A model generated the notes under the pieces. The model was not told the origin of the DNA. It worked only from the letters and a program-made list of their open reading frames with translations, and searched no databases. From an uncultured Ruminococcus sp. (GTDB lineage: Bacteria; Bacillota_A; Clostridia; Oscillospirales; Ruminococcaceae), in NCBI GenBank assembly GCA_900315975.1, contig ONBA01000004.1, positions 30,604 through 94,603 on the forward strand: a stretch of DNA of 64,000 bases, in the 5' to 3' direction. Shown one piece after another: positions 1 to 9,483 of the stretch. Each line of letters starts with the position of its first letter. Position 1 is the stretch's first letter. The translations under genes and the position numbers were made by a program.

Positions 1-3000
1 ACTCGATAATCGGTCAGGGACGTATTGCTGAAATTGTCGGTGCAAAGAGCAGTGAACGCCGAGATATCTTTGAGGAAGCAGCGGGAATCTCAAAATTCCG
101 CTACAAAAAGCTCGATGCTGAGCGTAAACTCACTGCCGCACAGGAAAACCTTCTCAGACTTACCGATATCCTCTCTGAGCTTGAGGGACGTGTAGAGCCG
201 CTGAGAATACAGTCAGAGAAGGCACAGAAGTTCATCAAACTCGCTGAAGAGCGTAAGCGACTTGAAATATCTGTGTGGGTGACACGTCTTGACGAGTTGA
301 AAGAAAAGCTTACAAAGCTCGAAGAAAAGGTACTCATCAGCAAGGGCGAATACGAGAACCTTGAAAATGATATACAAAGGGAAGAGGAGCGCCTTCAGGA
401 CGGCTTCCGCCGTATGCAGGAGTGCACTATAAAGTCTGATGAGCTGCGTCAGAAAATGCTCGAGGAGGAGCAGACTTCATCGCAGAAAAAATCGGATATA
501 GCCGTTTTCGAGAACGATATCCGACATTGTCAGGAAGCTATTGAATCTGCAAGAAAGAGTGTCGAGCGTTCTGAGGAGACTAAAAAGGAACTTCTCGCCC
601 GCAAGGAAGATGCAAAGAAGCGTATCAGCGAACTGAATGAGCAGCGTGAAAAGCTCGAAAAGGACATCGCGGATATGACTGCGAAATTTGAAAAAGCAGA
701 GCAGGAAAACTCTCAGCTCGGCGACAACGTCGATAAGGCAGGCAGTGTCATCAACAGTCTTTACATCAGGCAGAGTGAGCTGAAATTCGCTGCCGAGGCT
801 GCAAAGCAGTCTATAGCAGATGAGGAGCAGCGACTTGAAGAACTGCGCGGAAGCAGCAGTGACGCGGAGAAGGCTCTCGCCGATTATGAGCGAAGAATCG
901 CCGGAAATGAAGCTTCTATAAAAGCAAATGAGGAGCGTTCAGGTGAACTGAAAAACCGGCTCAGCTGGCTTGAGAGACTTTACAAGTCACGCAGAGAAGG
1001 CTTTGAACAGGCGAAGATGGACTTTGAAAAAAACATCTTCGAGCTTAAAGAAAAACAGCAGCGCCGTAAGATATTGAATGACCTCGAAAATAACATGGAA
1101 GGCTTTGCCGGAAGTGTAAAGCAGGTACTAAGAGCTGCTAAACAGGGACGTATCAGCGGAGTTTCGGGTACTGTTGCACAGAATATCAGCGTTGAACCGC
1201 AGTACGCGGTTGCCATAGAAACTGCACTCGGCGGTGCGATGCAGAACATCATCGTTGACAATGAGGACATCGCAAAACGCTGTATCCGCTTACTCAAGGA
1301 GCAGAAGGGCGGAAGAGCAACGTTTCTGCCTGTTACTTCTGTACGCGGAAATGAGCTTCGTGAGAACGGTCTTGAAAACTGCGGCGGATTTGTTTCGGTT
1401 GCCAATAAACTCGTCAGCTACGACGAGCGGTTCAGCGGCATTTTTGCTTCGCTGCTCGGACGTATAGTTATCGCTGAGGACATCGATTCGGCAACTCTTA
1501 TTGCTAAAAGGTACGGATATAAATTCCGTATAGTTACCCTCGACGGACAGGTGATAAATGCCGGCGGTTCGTTTACCGGTGGTTCGGCTATGAAGTCGGG
1601 AGGAGTAATTACAAGAAAGAATGAAATAGAAAAGCTTGATTCTGAGATAGAAAAGCTGTCGGGACAGCGCGACGAACTGAGTGCAAAGGCTGAAAAGCTG
1701 CGTGCTGAATCCGAGAAGCTTCGCTTCGACACTGAGGCGGCAAAAAAAGACATAAACGACCTCGAAACCGAATCTGTACAACTCAGGGCAGAGCTTACAA
1801 GTCTTCATTCTCTGAAAGAGCAGCTGAGCTCGCAGACTGAGAATTCCGGCAGACAGCTTACAGAGTCAGAGCAGAAGATAGCAGCCGCAAAGCAGACTAT
1901 CACCGATTCGGAAAAAGCTCTCGCTGAGACTGAACAGCAGATAAAGGAAGCTGAGGAAAAGCTCGCAGAAGGTCAGGACAGCCGTGAAAAGCTGCGTATT
2001 GAACGTGCGGAGCTGTCAGAGGAACTTTCAAAGCTGAAGATACACGGTATAGAGCTTGCTAAGGATGTTCAGGCTCAGGAAGAAGAGATAAGACGTGTTG
2101 ACGATTCTCTCGATGAACTCCGCAGCGGCAGCCGTCACTTCGAGGACGAGATAAAACGTCAGCAGCAGATGATAAGCATGAAACAAAGCGATATCGAAAA
2201 GCTGAAAGCTGAGCTTGACGGTATGCAGAGCAATACTGACACCTATCTCGCGGAAATTGCAAGGTATCAGAACGTCCATACAGAGCAGAACCGTCTTGTA
2301 AAAGAGATACAGATGGGTATGAAACAGCTCAATGAGGCAAAGGAAAAGCTATCGGGCGAGGTCACAAGACTTGAGGAGCGCCGCGATTCTACTAACCGTG
2401 ATTCCGATTACATCATCGGTCAGCTGCGTGAGGTATATCAGCTGAACCGCAGTGAAGCGGTCGAAATCGCTGAAAAGCTTGACGACCTCGCAGCTGCGCA
2501 GGCTGAACTCACTTCTGTAAAGAATAAGATACGTGCACTCGGAAGTGTAAATGTTGCGGCTATTGACGAATACAAAGAAGTTGCCGAGAGGTACGAATTC
2601 CTCTCAGGACAGATTTCAGACGTTCAGAAGTCGAAGAATGAGCTTGAAAAGATAATCGCCGACCTTACAGAGGAAATGTGCAGGATATTCTCGGAGAGTT
2701 TCCGCATAATCAACAGCAACTTCAAGGAGATATTCGTTGAACTCTTCGGTGGCGGCAAGGCTGAGCTTATACTTTCCGACCCCGAAAATGTACTCGAATC
2801 GGGTATCGAGATAAGTGTAGCGCCTCCGGGTAAGGTCATCAAGAACCTTATTGCCCTCTCCGGCGGAGAGCAGTCTTTCATAGCTATTGCAATATATTTT
2901 GCCATACTGAAACTGCGTCCGGCGCCGTTCTGTATTCTCGATGAGATAGACGCCGCTCTCGACGAAGTAAACGTAAGAAAATATGCGCAGTACCTGAAAA

Positions 3001-3161
3001 AATTCACCGATACCACACAGTTTGTACTCGTTACCCACCGCCGCAGTGCGATGGAGGAGGCAAATGTACTTTATGGTGTAACCATGCAGGAGGACGGTAT
3101 CTCGAAGCTTCTCAAGATGGAGCAGGTGGATTTTCAGGAAGACGTAGCTGATATACAATAA
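1..3161 (+). CDS. smc: Chromosome segregation protein SMC (5' truncated by window edge)
   Basis: The reading frame is open from base 3 to the TAA at 3159-3161, giving about 1052 residues. Bacterial SMC is usually near 1180-1190 residues, so the N-terminal Walker A part lies outside the window. The fragment opens with the conserved post-Walker A block (IIGQGRIAEIV, then RRDIFEEAAGISKFR). A long coiled coil follows, then a hinge at about residues 366-525 ending in GGSFTGGS, a second coiled coil, the ABC signature LSGGEQ near residue 953, and a Walker B FCILDEIDAALD near residue 977. SMC is the ATPase of the condensin-like SMC-ScpAB complex that compacts and segregates chromosomes. It lies 39 bp upstream of ftsY, the usual Firmicutes order. 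Confidence 0.97.
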   Translation, partial: SIIGQGRIAEIVGAKSSERRDIFEEAAGISKFRYKKLDAERKLTAAQENLLRLTDILSELEGRVEPLRIQSEKAQKFIKLAEERKRLEISVWVTRLDELKEKLTKLEEKVLISKGEYENLENDIQREEERLQDGFRRMQECTIKSDELRQKMLEEEQTSSQKKSDIAVFENDIRHCQEAIESARKSVERSEETKKELLARKEDAKKRISELNEQREKLEKDIADMTAKFEKAEQENSQLGDNVDKAGSVINSLYIRQSELKFAAEAAKQSIADEEQRLEELRGSSSDAEKALADYERRIAGNEASIKANEERSGELKNRLSWLERLYKSRREGFEQAKMDFEKNIFELKEKQQRRKILNDLENNMEGFAGSVKQVLRAAKQGRISGVSGTVAQNISVEPQYAVAIETALGGAMQNIIVDNEDIAKRCIRLLKEQKGGRATFLPVTSVRGNELRENGLENCGGFVSVANKLVSYDERFSGIFASLLGRIVIAEDIDSATLIAKRYGYKFRIVTLDGQVINAGGSFTGGSAMKSGGVITRKNEIEKLDSEIEKLSGQRDELSAKAEKLRAESEKLRFDTEAAKKDINDLETESVQLRAELTSLHSLKEQLSSQTENSGRQLTESEQKIAAAKQTITDSEKALAETEQQIKEAEEKLAEGQDSREKLRIERAELSEELSKLKIHGIELAKDVQAQEEEIRRVDDSLDELRSGSRHFEDEIKRQQQMISMKQSDIEKLKAELDGMQSNTDTYLAEIARYQNVHTEQNRLVKEIQMGMKQLNEAKEKLSGEVTRLEERRDSTNRDSDYIIGQLREVYQLNRSEAVEIAEKLDDLAAAQAELTSVKNKIRALGSVNVAAIDEYKEVAERYEFLSGQISDVQKSKNELEKIIADLTEEMCRIFSESFRIINSNFKEIFVELFGGGKAELILSDPENVLESGIEISVAPPGKVIKNLIALSGGEQSFIAIAIYFAILKLRPAPFCILDEIDAALDEVNVRKYAQYLKKFTDTTQFVLVTHRRSAMEEANVLYGVTMQEDGISKLLKMEQVDFQEDVADIQ

Positions 3162-3200
3162 AACAAGGCAGAGCTTTCTGCTGAATGAAAAGAGGATACT

Positions 3201-4565
3201 ATGGGATTATTTTCTAAGATAGCACAGGGAATCAAAAAAACAAAGGACAGCTTCCTCGGCGGACTTCAGAAGGTTTTCAATTCCTTTACCAAAATCGATG
3301 AGGAACTCTTTGAACAGCTCGAAGAACAGATGATAATGAGTGATATCGGTGTTGACACATCTGTTGAGATATGCGAACGTGTACGCAAAAAGGTCAAGGA
3401 GAGAGGTATAACCGACCCTCAGCAGATCATGGAACTCATTCATGAGGTAATATCTGAAATAATGGGCGATGATACAGGACTTGACCTTACAAAGTCTCCG
3501 GCAGTAATAATGGTCATAGGAGTAAACGGTGCAGGCAAGACTACTACGATAGGAAAACTCTGCTACCAGTTCAAGAATGAGGGCAAGAAGGTACTTGTTG
3601 CGGCTGCTGATACTTTCCGTGCTGCCGCTATCGACCAGTTAGAGGTTTGGACTGAGCGTGCAGGTGTTGACATTGTCAAGCACGCTGAGGGCAGTGACCC
3701 CGGTGCGGTGGTGTACGATTCGCTCGAAGCTGCAAAGGCTCGCGGATGCGACGTTGTTATTATCGACACCGCCGGCAGACTCCATAACAAGAAAAACCTC
3801 ATGGAGGAACTGAAAAAGATAAACAGAATAATCGACACTAAGGCAGGCGACAGTTCACGCGAAGTACTGCTCGTCCTCGACGCTACTACCGGTCAGAATG
3901 CCGTAAGTCAGGCTAAGCTTTTCAGCGAGACTGCCCCTATTACCGGCATAGTCCTCACGAAGCTCGACGGTACTGCAAAGGGCGGTATAGTTATCTCTAT
4001 CAAGAATGAGCTCGGCATACCTGTAAAGCTTATCGGTGTAGGTGAGAAAATAGACGATTTACAGCCGTTTGACAGCCGTATGTTCGTGGACGCTCTCTTT
4101 GATATGCCTGAAACTGAGGAAGAAGAGGCAGATGAAGAGACAATTGCTGAATCTGTTAATGAGGAGAGCAATGAACCTGAAACACCTGATTACGATGAAG
4201 ATGAAATTGACGAATCTGAAGACGATGAAGAAATGTCTGAAGATACTGAGTACGAAGATGATGAGGAAGAAACTGAAGAAGCTGACGCTGAAGATGATGA
4301 TGACGAGGACGAAGGTTTCGATGTTGATAACTATGACGAAAATGCCGAGTTTGAGGCAAGAACTGAATTTGATATAGACGAGAGCTTTATGGAGGCTCTT
4401 GCTGAGGAGAAGTCAGCTGATGAAGATGAAGAAGACTTCGAAGACGAGGTTGAAAAACTCATAGACGCTGAGGAAGAAGCTCCGGCAGAAGAGCCTGAAA
4501 AGAAGAAAAAGAAGGGATTCTTCAGCCGTCTGTTCGGCAGAAAGGGCGATGAAGATGATAACTAA
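3201..4565 (+). CDS. ftsY: Signal recognition particle receptor FtsY with C-terminal acidic extension
   Basis: FtsY is the membrane-associated SRP receptor GTPase that docks SRP-bound ribosomes at the translocon. The N domain is at residues 1-95. The G domain has the P-loop [10 protein letters not shown] from residue 107, DTAGR near 189 and TKLDG near 253. The NG domain ends near residue 300. About 130 Asp/Glu-rich residues follow, then a basic amphipathic tail [16 protein letters not shown] (about 434-449). In most bacteria the acidic A domain and membrane-targeting helix are N-terminal; here an amphipathic stretch ([15 protein letters not shown]) is also present at the N-terminus. At 454 aa it is longer than typical Gram-positive FtsY (around 300-350). 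The RBS is AGAGGA upstream of ATG 3201. Confidence 0.96.
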   Translation: MGLFSKIAQGIKKTKDSFLGGLQKVFNSFTKIDEELFEQLEEQMIMSDIGVDTSVEICERVRKKVKERGITDPQQIMELIHEVISEIMGDDTGLDLTKSPAVIMVIGVNGAGKTTTIGKLCYQFKNEGKKVLVAAADTFRAAAIDQLEVWTERAGVDIVKHAEGSDPGAVVYDSLEAAKARGCDVVIIDTAGRLHNKKNLMEELKKINRIIDTKAGDSSREVLLVLDATTGQNAVSQAKLFSETAPITGIVLTKLDGTAKGGIVISIKNELGIPVKLIGVGEKIDDLQPFDSRMFVDALFDMPETEEEEADEETIAESVNEESNEPETPDYDEDEIDESEDDEEMSEDTEYEDDEEETEEADAEDDDDEDEGFDVDNYDENAEFEARTEFDIDESFMEALAEEKSADEDEEDFEDEVEKLIDAEEEAPAEEPEKKKKKGFFSRLFGRKGDEDDN

Positions 4566-5136
4566 ACTCGTAATGGCTACAAATAACGCAAACAAGCTCC
4601 GTGAGGCAAGAGAAATACTCTCTCCGCTCGGGATAGAGGTGCTTTCACAGCGTGAAGCCGGTGCTGACTGCGACCCCGAAGAAAACGGTGCAACGTTTGC
4701 CGAAAATGCCTATATCAAGGCAAAAGCGGTCTATGAGACGGTTGGTCTGCCGACTATCGCTGACGACAGCGGACTCTGTGTTGACGCTCTTGACGGCGGA
4801 CCGGGAGTCTATTCTGCGAGGTATGCTCCGGAGGGACAGCACTGTGCAAAGCTGCTCAGTGAGATGAAGGAAGTTCCCGATGAAAAGCGCGGAGCGGCGT
4901 TCAAGTGCACTATCTGTTTCCTCAACGAGAACGGTCACACTGAGCTGACCGGCGAATGCAGAGGTGCTATCGGACATGAGATGAGCGGCACTAACGGATT
5001 CGGATACGACCCTGTTTTTGTGGTCGGAGACAGAACTATGGCGGAGCTTTCCGCTGACGAAAAGAATGAGATAAGTCACAGAGGTGCGGCTCTGCGTGAG
5101 CTGTACCGCTTCCTAAAAGAAAGATACGGTGAATAA
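4555..5136 (+). CDS. rdgB: XTP/dITP pyrophosphatase (RdgB/HAM1 family)
   Basis: This enzyme hydrolyses non-canonical purine nucleoside triphosphates (XTP, dITP, ITP) to the monophosphates and so keeps them out of DNA. The N-terminal MATNNANKLREA matches the family (S/T)xNxxK signature. ADDSGLCVDAL and FGYDPVF, both strongly conserved, follow. The frame also has an ATG at 4549, but AAAGGG at 4541-4546 is better spaced for 4555. The gene overlaps the 3' end of ftsY by 11 bp, which suggests translational coupling. It is about 193 aa, normal for the family. Confidence 0.95.
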   Translation: MITKLVMATNNANKLREAREILSPLGIEVLSQREAGADCDPEENGATFAENAYIKAKAVYETVGLPTIADDSGLCVDALDGGPGVYSARYAPEGQHCAKLLSEMKEVPDEKRGAAFKCTICFLNENGHTELTGECRGAIGHEMSGTNGFGYDPVFVVGDRTMAELSADEKNEISHRGAALRELYRFLKERYGE

Positions 5137-5137
5137 T

Positions 5138-5440
5138 ATGCTTACAAGCAAGCAGAGAGCATACCTGCGCGGTATTGCTTCAACATATGAGACAATTTTT
5201 CAGATCGGCAAAGGCGGAGTTACAGAAGCTATGTGCAAGGACATCGGCGAAGCTCTCCGCAAGCGTGAACTTATAAAGCTCCGCGTACTCGAAAATTCAG
5301 GCTGGACTGCAAGAGAAGCCGCTGACGCTATCGCTGAACAGACCGGCTCGGACGTTGTACAGGTGATCGGCAGCCGTTTCGTACTCTTCAAGCGTAACGA
5401 AAAAGACCCTGTAATTGAGAATATTCCTAAGGCAAAGTAA
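5138..5440 (+). CDS. YhbY-family (CRM domain) RNA-binding protein
   Basis: This is a small single-domain protein of about 100 residues with the CRM/YhbY fold. It starts MLTSKQRAYLRG, has the family motif GKGGVTEAMC, and ends with the conserved VQVIGSRFVLFKR. YhbY proteins associate with pre-50S ribosomal particles and bind RNA. ATG 5138 lies 1 bp after the rdgB stop; a GTG at 5129 in the same frame is less likely because the family aligns from the ATG. It belongs to the ftsY-rdgB transcription unit. Confidence 0.92.
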   Translation: MLTSKQRAYLRGIASTYETIFQIGKGGVTEAMCKDIGEALRKRELIKLRVLENSGWTAREAADAIAEQTGSDVVQVIGSRFVLFKRNEKDPVIENIPKAK

Positions 5441-5538
5441 AAAATTTCCTCAGAAATGTGTCAGTTTGAAGTTTTGGACTGAATGTTATAGATGAGTGTG
5501 CATTTTGAGGAATAATTCAGATGAAACGGGAGGAAGCT

Positions 5539-6240
5539 ATGAAGGTATTGCTCATAAGCGGCACTAACCATAAAGGTTCAACATATAATATCGGTCGGAT
5601 GCTTGCGGAAAAAGTGACTTCTGCCGGTAATATATCCGAGGTGTTTCTGCCGCGTGATTTCGATGAATTCTGCTGCGGGTGCACCACCTGTTTCGTCAAG
5701 GGTGAGGACAAATGTCCGCACTATGAGAAACTCCGTCCAATAACAGAAAAGATAGACGAAGCTGACCTTGTGATACTCACATCGCCGGTCTATGTTTACC
5801 ATGTGACAGGACAGATGAAGGCTCTGCTTGACCATTACGGCTACCGCTGGATGGCACACCGCCCCGACGAGAAAATGTTCCATAAGCAGGCAGCAGTGGT
5901 CACAACAGCCGCAGGAGCGGGTGTCAAGTCGGCACTCAAGGATATGGCTGACAGCTGTTTCTTCTGGGGCATACCGAGAACATACAAGCTCGGCAAGCCT
6001 ATAAGGGCTGCATCGTGGGAGACCGTAACTCCCAAGTTGAAGCAGTCGCTGGAGAAGCAGACAGACAGCATTGCCGCTAAAATCAAGCGAAACCACGGTA
6101 AAAACAGCGTTCCGCTGAAAACCGCGGCATTCTTCAGACTTATGGCAATGATTCAGAAAAACGGCTGGAATGAAGCCGACAAGAACTACTGGAATGAAAA
6201 AGGCTGGACTTCCGGCAAAAAGCCGTGGAAGAAGGTGTGA
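5539..6240 (+). CDS. NADPH-dependent FMN reductase / flavodoxin-like oxidoreductase
   Basis: A 233-residue flavodoxin-fold protein. The N-terminal MKVLLISGTNHKGSTYNIG is the FMN phosphate-binding loop, and SPVYVYHVTGQMKALLDH is the second flavin-contacting segment typical of the FMN_red family. The motif FCCGCTTCFVKGEDKCPHY resembles iron-sulfur flavoproteins, but the cysteine spacing alone does not prove a cluster. The start is ATG 5539, served by GGGAGGAAG at 5529-5536; the upstream in-frame ATG at 5521 has no RBS. The substrate is unknown. The stop precedes nadD by 5 bp, so the two are probably cotranscribed. Confidence 0.85.
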   Translation: MKVLLISGTNHKGSTYNIGRMLAEKVTSAGNISEVFLPRDFDEFCCGCTTCFVKGEDKCPHYEKLRPITEKIDEADLVILTSPVYVYHVTGQMKALLDHYGYRWMAHRPDEKMFHKQAAVVTTAAGAGVKSALKDMADSCFFWGIPRTYKLGKPIRAASWETVTPKLKQSLEKQTDSIAAKIKRNHGKNSVPLKTAAFFRLMAMIQKNGWNEADKNYWNEKGWTSGKKPWKKV

Positions 6241-6245
6241 ATTGC

Positions 6246-6842
6246 ATGAGGACAGGTATATACGGCGGAAGCTTCAATCCGGTACACAACGGACATATCC
6301 ACCTCGCACTCACGGCAGTTTCTGAACTCGGACTTGACAGGCTTTTTCTTCTGCCGTCAAGAATAAGTCCGCACCGTTCATCTGACGAGTATGTCTCAGG
6401 TGAGGACAGACTTGAAATGCTCAGACTTGCCTGCGGTGTGAGCGAAAAGCTGAGTGTAAGTGACTATGAACTTCGCTCGGACAGAGTGAGTTACACAGTC
6501 TATACAGTCCGCGAATTCCGCAGAAGATACCCCGACGATGAGCTTTTTCTCCTTGTCGGGAGCGATATGTTTATGTCGTTTGAAACGTGGCGCTGCTTTG
6601 ACGAGATACTCCGCGAGTGCACACTTGCTGTAGTTTCAAGGAATGAGGGTGACCTCCCCGAACTTGAAATAAAAGCTGATGAACTCCGTAAATTCGGTAA
6701 TATCATCGTTTGCAAAGCTGAGCCGATTGAAATTTCATCTACCGATATAAGAAAAAAAATTGCAAAAAATCAGAAATACTCTTGCTATCTTGACGAAAAT
6801 GTAGTACAATATATAAGATTGAAGAATCTTTACAGACAATGA
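6246..6842 (+). CDS. nadD: Nicotinate-nucleotide adenylyltransferase
   Basis: NadD joins nicotinate mononucleotide and ATP to form deamido-NAD, the penultimate step of NAD synthesis. The nucleotidyltransferase motif GGSFNPVHNGH is at the N-terminus and the ISSTDIRKKI signature is near the C-terminus. The length of 198 aa is normal. ATG 6246 follows an AAGGTG site at 6231-6236. The gene precedes yqeK by 9 bp; nadD-yqeK-LCP-rsfS is a conserved Firmicutes order, and this window keeps it. Confidence 0.96.
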   Translation: MRTGIYGGSFNPVHNGHIHLALTAVSELGLDRLFLLPSRISPHRSSDEYVSGEDRLEMLRLACGVSEKLSVSDYELRSDRVSYTVYTVREFRRRYPDDELFLLVGSDMFMSFETWRCFDEILRECTLAVVSRNEGDLPELEIKADELRKFGNIIVCKAEPIEISSTDIRKKIAKNQKYSCYLDENVVQYIRLKNLYRQ

Positions 6843-6851
6843 GGTGAGCAT

Positions 6852-7439
6852 TTGTTATACGATCCCGATGACAAAAAGAAATACCTGAAATCGCACCTTT
6901 CACAGAAAAGGTATCAGCATTCGCTGAACGTTGCGGCGGAGTGCCGCAAGCTTGCCGAAAAGTATGGCGAAGACCCCGATAAGGCATATTTTGCAGGTCT
7001 GCTCCATGATATCTGCAAGGAACTCCCTGCCGCTGAGCAGAAGCAGTTCGTTCTCGAAAGCGGATACACAGTGTGCCGCGAAGAACTCGAAACCCGTTCG
7101 CTTCTTCACGCTATAGCCGGTGCATATTTTGTAAGGAAAGAATTTGGCGTTGAGGACATAGACATACTCAATTCAATACGCTTCCATACAGTCGGCAGAG
7201 CCGGAATGACAAGGCTTGAGGAGATAGTATACCTCGGTGACCTCGTTTCTGCTGAGCGTGACTACAAGGACGTTGACAAGATGCGTAAGCTGACCTATTC
7301 TGACCTTGACGCGGCTATGCTTGAGGCATTTTCATTTTCGATAAAGTCAGTGATAAAAAAAGGCGGAGTTATCCCGCTGTGTACAGTTGAGGGCTATAAT
7401 TTCTATACGCGCCTCATCGAAGAAGAGAAGAATAAATAA
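6852..7439 (+). CDS. yqeK: HD-domain hydrolase YqeK (Ap4A hydrolase family), TTG start
   Basis: The 195-residue HD-domain protein has the metal-binding motif GLLHDICKEL and an upstream histidine in RYQHSLNVAAE. YqeK proteins are reported as symmetrical diadenosine tetraphosphate hydrolases that give two ADP. The start is TTG 6852, placed by GAGGTGAGC at 6841-6849, which overlaps the nadD stop. No in-frame ATG gives a complete HD domain. It sits between nadD and the LCP gene in the conserved cluster. Confidence 0.92.
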   Translation: MLYDPDDKKKYLKSHLSQKRYQHSLNVAAECRKLAEKYGEDPDKAYFAGLLHDICKELPAAEQKQFVLESGYTVCREELETRSLLHAIAGAYFVRKEFGVEDIDILNSIRFHTVGRAGMTRLEEIVYLGDLVSAERDYKDVDKMRKLTYSDLDAAMLEAFSFSIKSVIKKGGVIPLCTVEGYNFYTRLIEEEKNK

Positions 7440-7481
7440 AACGTAGGATGATAATACGACATTAATGAAAAGAGGATAACA

Positions 7482-9104
7482 ATGAAACAGAACGAATTGG
7501 ATATAAATGGCATGGACTCAAATAAAGAAGTCCATGAGCGTCCAAAGCCTTTAAAGAAGCTTGTAAGGGCTAATAATACTGCTTTCAGTCAGTATCCGCC
7601 TGCAAATGAACCTTACCGCGGACAGCATGAGGCACCTTCCGGAGAGTATCGCGGACCGCATGAGGCACCTTCCGGAGAGTATCATGGACAGCATGAGGCA
7701 CCTGCCGGAGAGTATCATGGACATCATGAGACACCTGCCGGAGAGTATCATGGACAGCATGAAGCTCCTGCCGGAGAGTACCACGGAAAACATGAGGCAC
7801 CTGCCGGAGAGTACCACGGCAAGCACGAAGCACCTGCCGAACCCTACCGCGGCAGATATGAAGCTGATAACAGTGATGACGATTACGATGAGGACTACGA
7901 AGAATACGATGCTGAAAAAAAGCGTATCTCCGCAAAGGACGTTATCATCAAGACTGTTTCGGTTCTTACGAGTCTTGCTGTGATATGTATGCTCGTGCTG
8001 AATATGCCTATTTTTGTAGACAAAAACACCGGCGGAAACGTCTCGCTCGTTTACCTTTTCAAACACGCTCAGCCTATGGCTAAAGAGGGACAGCTCAAGA
8101 AGGAAGATGTCGAGCTGAACCTCAATACAGAGGTAGTTACTCCCGAATTCGACGACGGACTTGACCTCCCTCAGCTTGTTGAAGGTCAGTACAGCATTCT
8201 CTTCCTCGGTTTCGATGAAGAGGAACTGAACAGCGACGTTATGTGGGTTGTACAGTTTGACATCGGTAACGGTGCTATGAATATACTTCAGATACCGCGT
8301 GACTGCTGTCTGCCGGACTACACTTCAAGCGTAACAAAGAAGTTCAACAGCATCTATTCATGCGGTGACCCGAATAAGATACCGATTCAGCGCGTTGTTG
8401 ACGCTGTTCAGGAAAACTTCGGCATTCCGATAGATGCTTATATAACTACCGCTTGTTTCGATATCGTAAGAATGGTCGATATCATCGGCGGTATACCGAT
8501 TCACCTCGACAATGAGATAATCTATGAGGCTGACAAGATAATCCCTGCCGGAGACGTTGTACTCGACGGTCAGCAGGCAGAATGGTTCGTTCGATTCCGT
8601 CACGAGTGGCTTCAGGGCGACATCGGACGTATGCAGAATCAGCGCCGTTTCATGGCGGCGGCTATGATGAAGCTCTTCAACATCGTTGAGGACGAGGGCA
8701 GAATCAAGCTCTACAGCTACATCAAACAGATAAAGGACGAGGAACTTATTTACACCGACCTTTCAATTGATGATATGAGCAAGGTAGCTGACTTTGCTTC
8801 TACTCTTTCAATGGATAATGTACACGTAAATATGGTTCCCGGTGAGGACGCGTGGTTCTATGCTGACGACGGTGAAAAGTACTCTGTATACTCCGTTCAC
8901 AAGCAGGAGACCATTGATATGCTCAATGAGTATTTCCGTCCTTATCAGGTAGACATGAACGAAGACAGCACAACCATCGTTGAGCTTGTGCTCGACCACT
9001 CTTACGCAGTATATGACGATACTGGAACGTCGTTCGAGGAACTCGAAACGGCTACCGAGCCGCTCAGAGACCCCGAAAAGAAACCATGGTGGAAGGAAGA
9101 TTGA
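7482..9104 (+). CDS. LytR-CpsA-Psr (LCP) family protein with N-terminal tandem repeats
   Basis: LCP proteins transfer lipid-linked glycopolymers such as teichoic acids or capsule to peptidoglycan. This 540-aa protein has a membrane anchor at about residues 154-174 and an extracellular LCP domain from about 225, with SILFLGFDEEELNSDVMW and IPRDCC (the arginine of this segment contacts the pyrophosphate lipid in the family). The roughly 150-residue cytoplasmic N-terminus is unusual. It carries seven 11-residue repeats of the type HEAPAGEYHGQ, then a run of Asp, Glu and Tyr. The LCP assignment is firm, but the role of the repeat tail is unknown. Confidence 0.92.
   Translation: MKQNELDINGMDSNKEVHERPKPLKKLVRANNTAFSQYPPANEPYRGQHEAPSGEYRGPHEAPSGEYHGQHEAPAGEYHGHHETPAGEYHGQHEAPAGEYHGKHEAPAGEYHGKHEAPAEPYRGRYEADNSDDDYDEDYEEYDAEKKRISAKDVIIKTVSVLTSLAVICMLVLNMPIFVDKNTGGNVSLVYLFKHAQPMAKEGQLKKEDVELNLNTEVVTPEFDDGLDLPQLVEGQYSILFLGFDEEELNSDVMWVVQFDIGNGAMNILQIPRDCCLPDYTSSVTKKFNSIYSCGDPNKIPIQRVVDAVQENFGIPIDAYITTACFDIVRMVDIIGGIPIHLDNEIIYEADKIIPAGDVVLDGQQAEWFVRFRHEWLQGDIGRMQNQRRFMAAAMMKLFNIVEDEGRIKLYSYIKQIKDEELIYTDLSIDDMSKVADFASTLSMDNVHVNMVPGEDAWFYADDGEKYSVYSVHKQETIDMLNEYFRPYQVDMNEDSTTIVELVLDHSYAVYDDTGTSFEELETATEPLRDPEKKPWWKED
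7626..7856 (+). repeat. Seven tandem 33-bp repeats inside the LCP gene
   Basis: Seven in-frame 33-bp units encode HEAP(S/A)GEY(H/R)G(Q/P/H/K), with the last unit diverging to HEAPAEPYRGR. The copies differ mainly at synonymous or single-residue positions. The array is therefore a real protein repeat and a likely place for copy-number change by slippage. Confidence 0.95.
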
Positions 9105-9108
9105 ATTT

Positions 9109-9483
9109 ATGACTGAGCAGGAAAAGCTCGAACTTATAGTTAAAACACTCGACAGCAAAAGGGGAGAGGATATACAGGCTCTGCGCATTGCCGACCTCAC
9201 TATCCTCGCTGACTATTTCGTTATCGTAAATGGTACAAGTAATACCCATGCACGTACTCTTGCCGACGAGGTAGAGTTTCAGCTTTCACAGAAGGGTATT
9301 GAACCCGAGCGCCGTGAGGCTGATACCGGCAACACTTGGATAATCCTTGATTACGGCGATATCATCGTTCACGTTTTCTACAAGGAAACACGTAATTTCT
9401 ATAAGCTTGAAGGACTTTGGGCTGACGGTGAGCCGGTCGATATAAGTGCACTCCTCACGAAAGAGGGCAATGGTGAGAACTAA
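9109..9483 (+). CDS. rsfS: Ribosomal silencing factor RsfS
   Basis: RsfS binds ribosomal protein L14 (uL14) on the 50S subunit and blocks joining to 30S when nutrients are short. The 124-residue protein has the family core ADLTILADYFVIVNGTS, GNTWIILDYGDIIVHVF and FYKLEGLWADGEPV. ATG 9109 lies 4 bp after the LCP stop. It closes the conserved nadD-yqeK-LCP-rsfS cluster. Its 3' end is overlapped by the next gene. Confidence 0.95.
   Translation: MTEQEKLELIVKTLDSKRGEDIQALRIADLTILADYFVIVNGTSNTHARTLADEVEFQLSQKGIEPERREADTGNTWIILDYGDIIVHVFYKETRNFYKLEGLWADGEPVDISALLTKEGNGEN

Noticed and set aside
4156..4377. Alternative frames across the acidic region of ftsY
   Set aside because: They arise from the repetitive GAA/GAT codons; the ftsY frame is continuous and has normal codon use.
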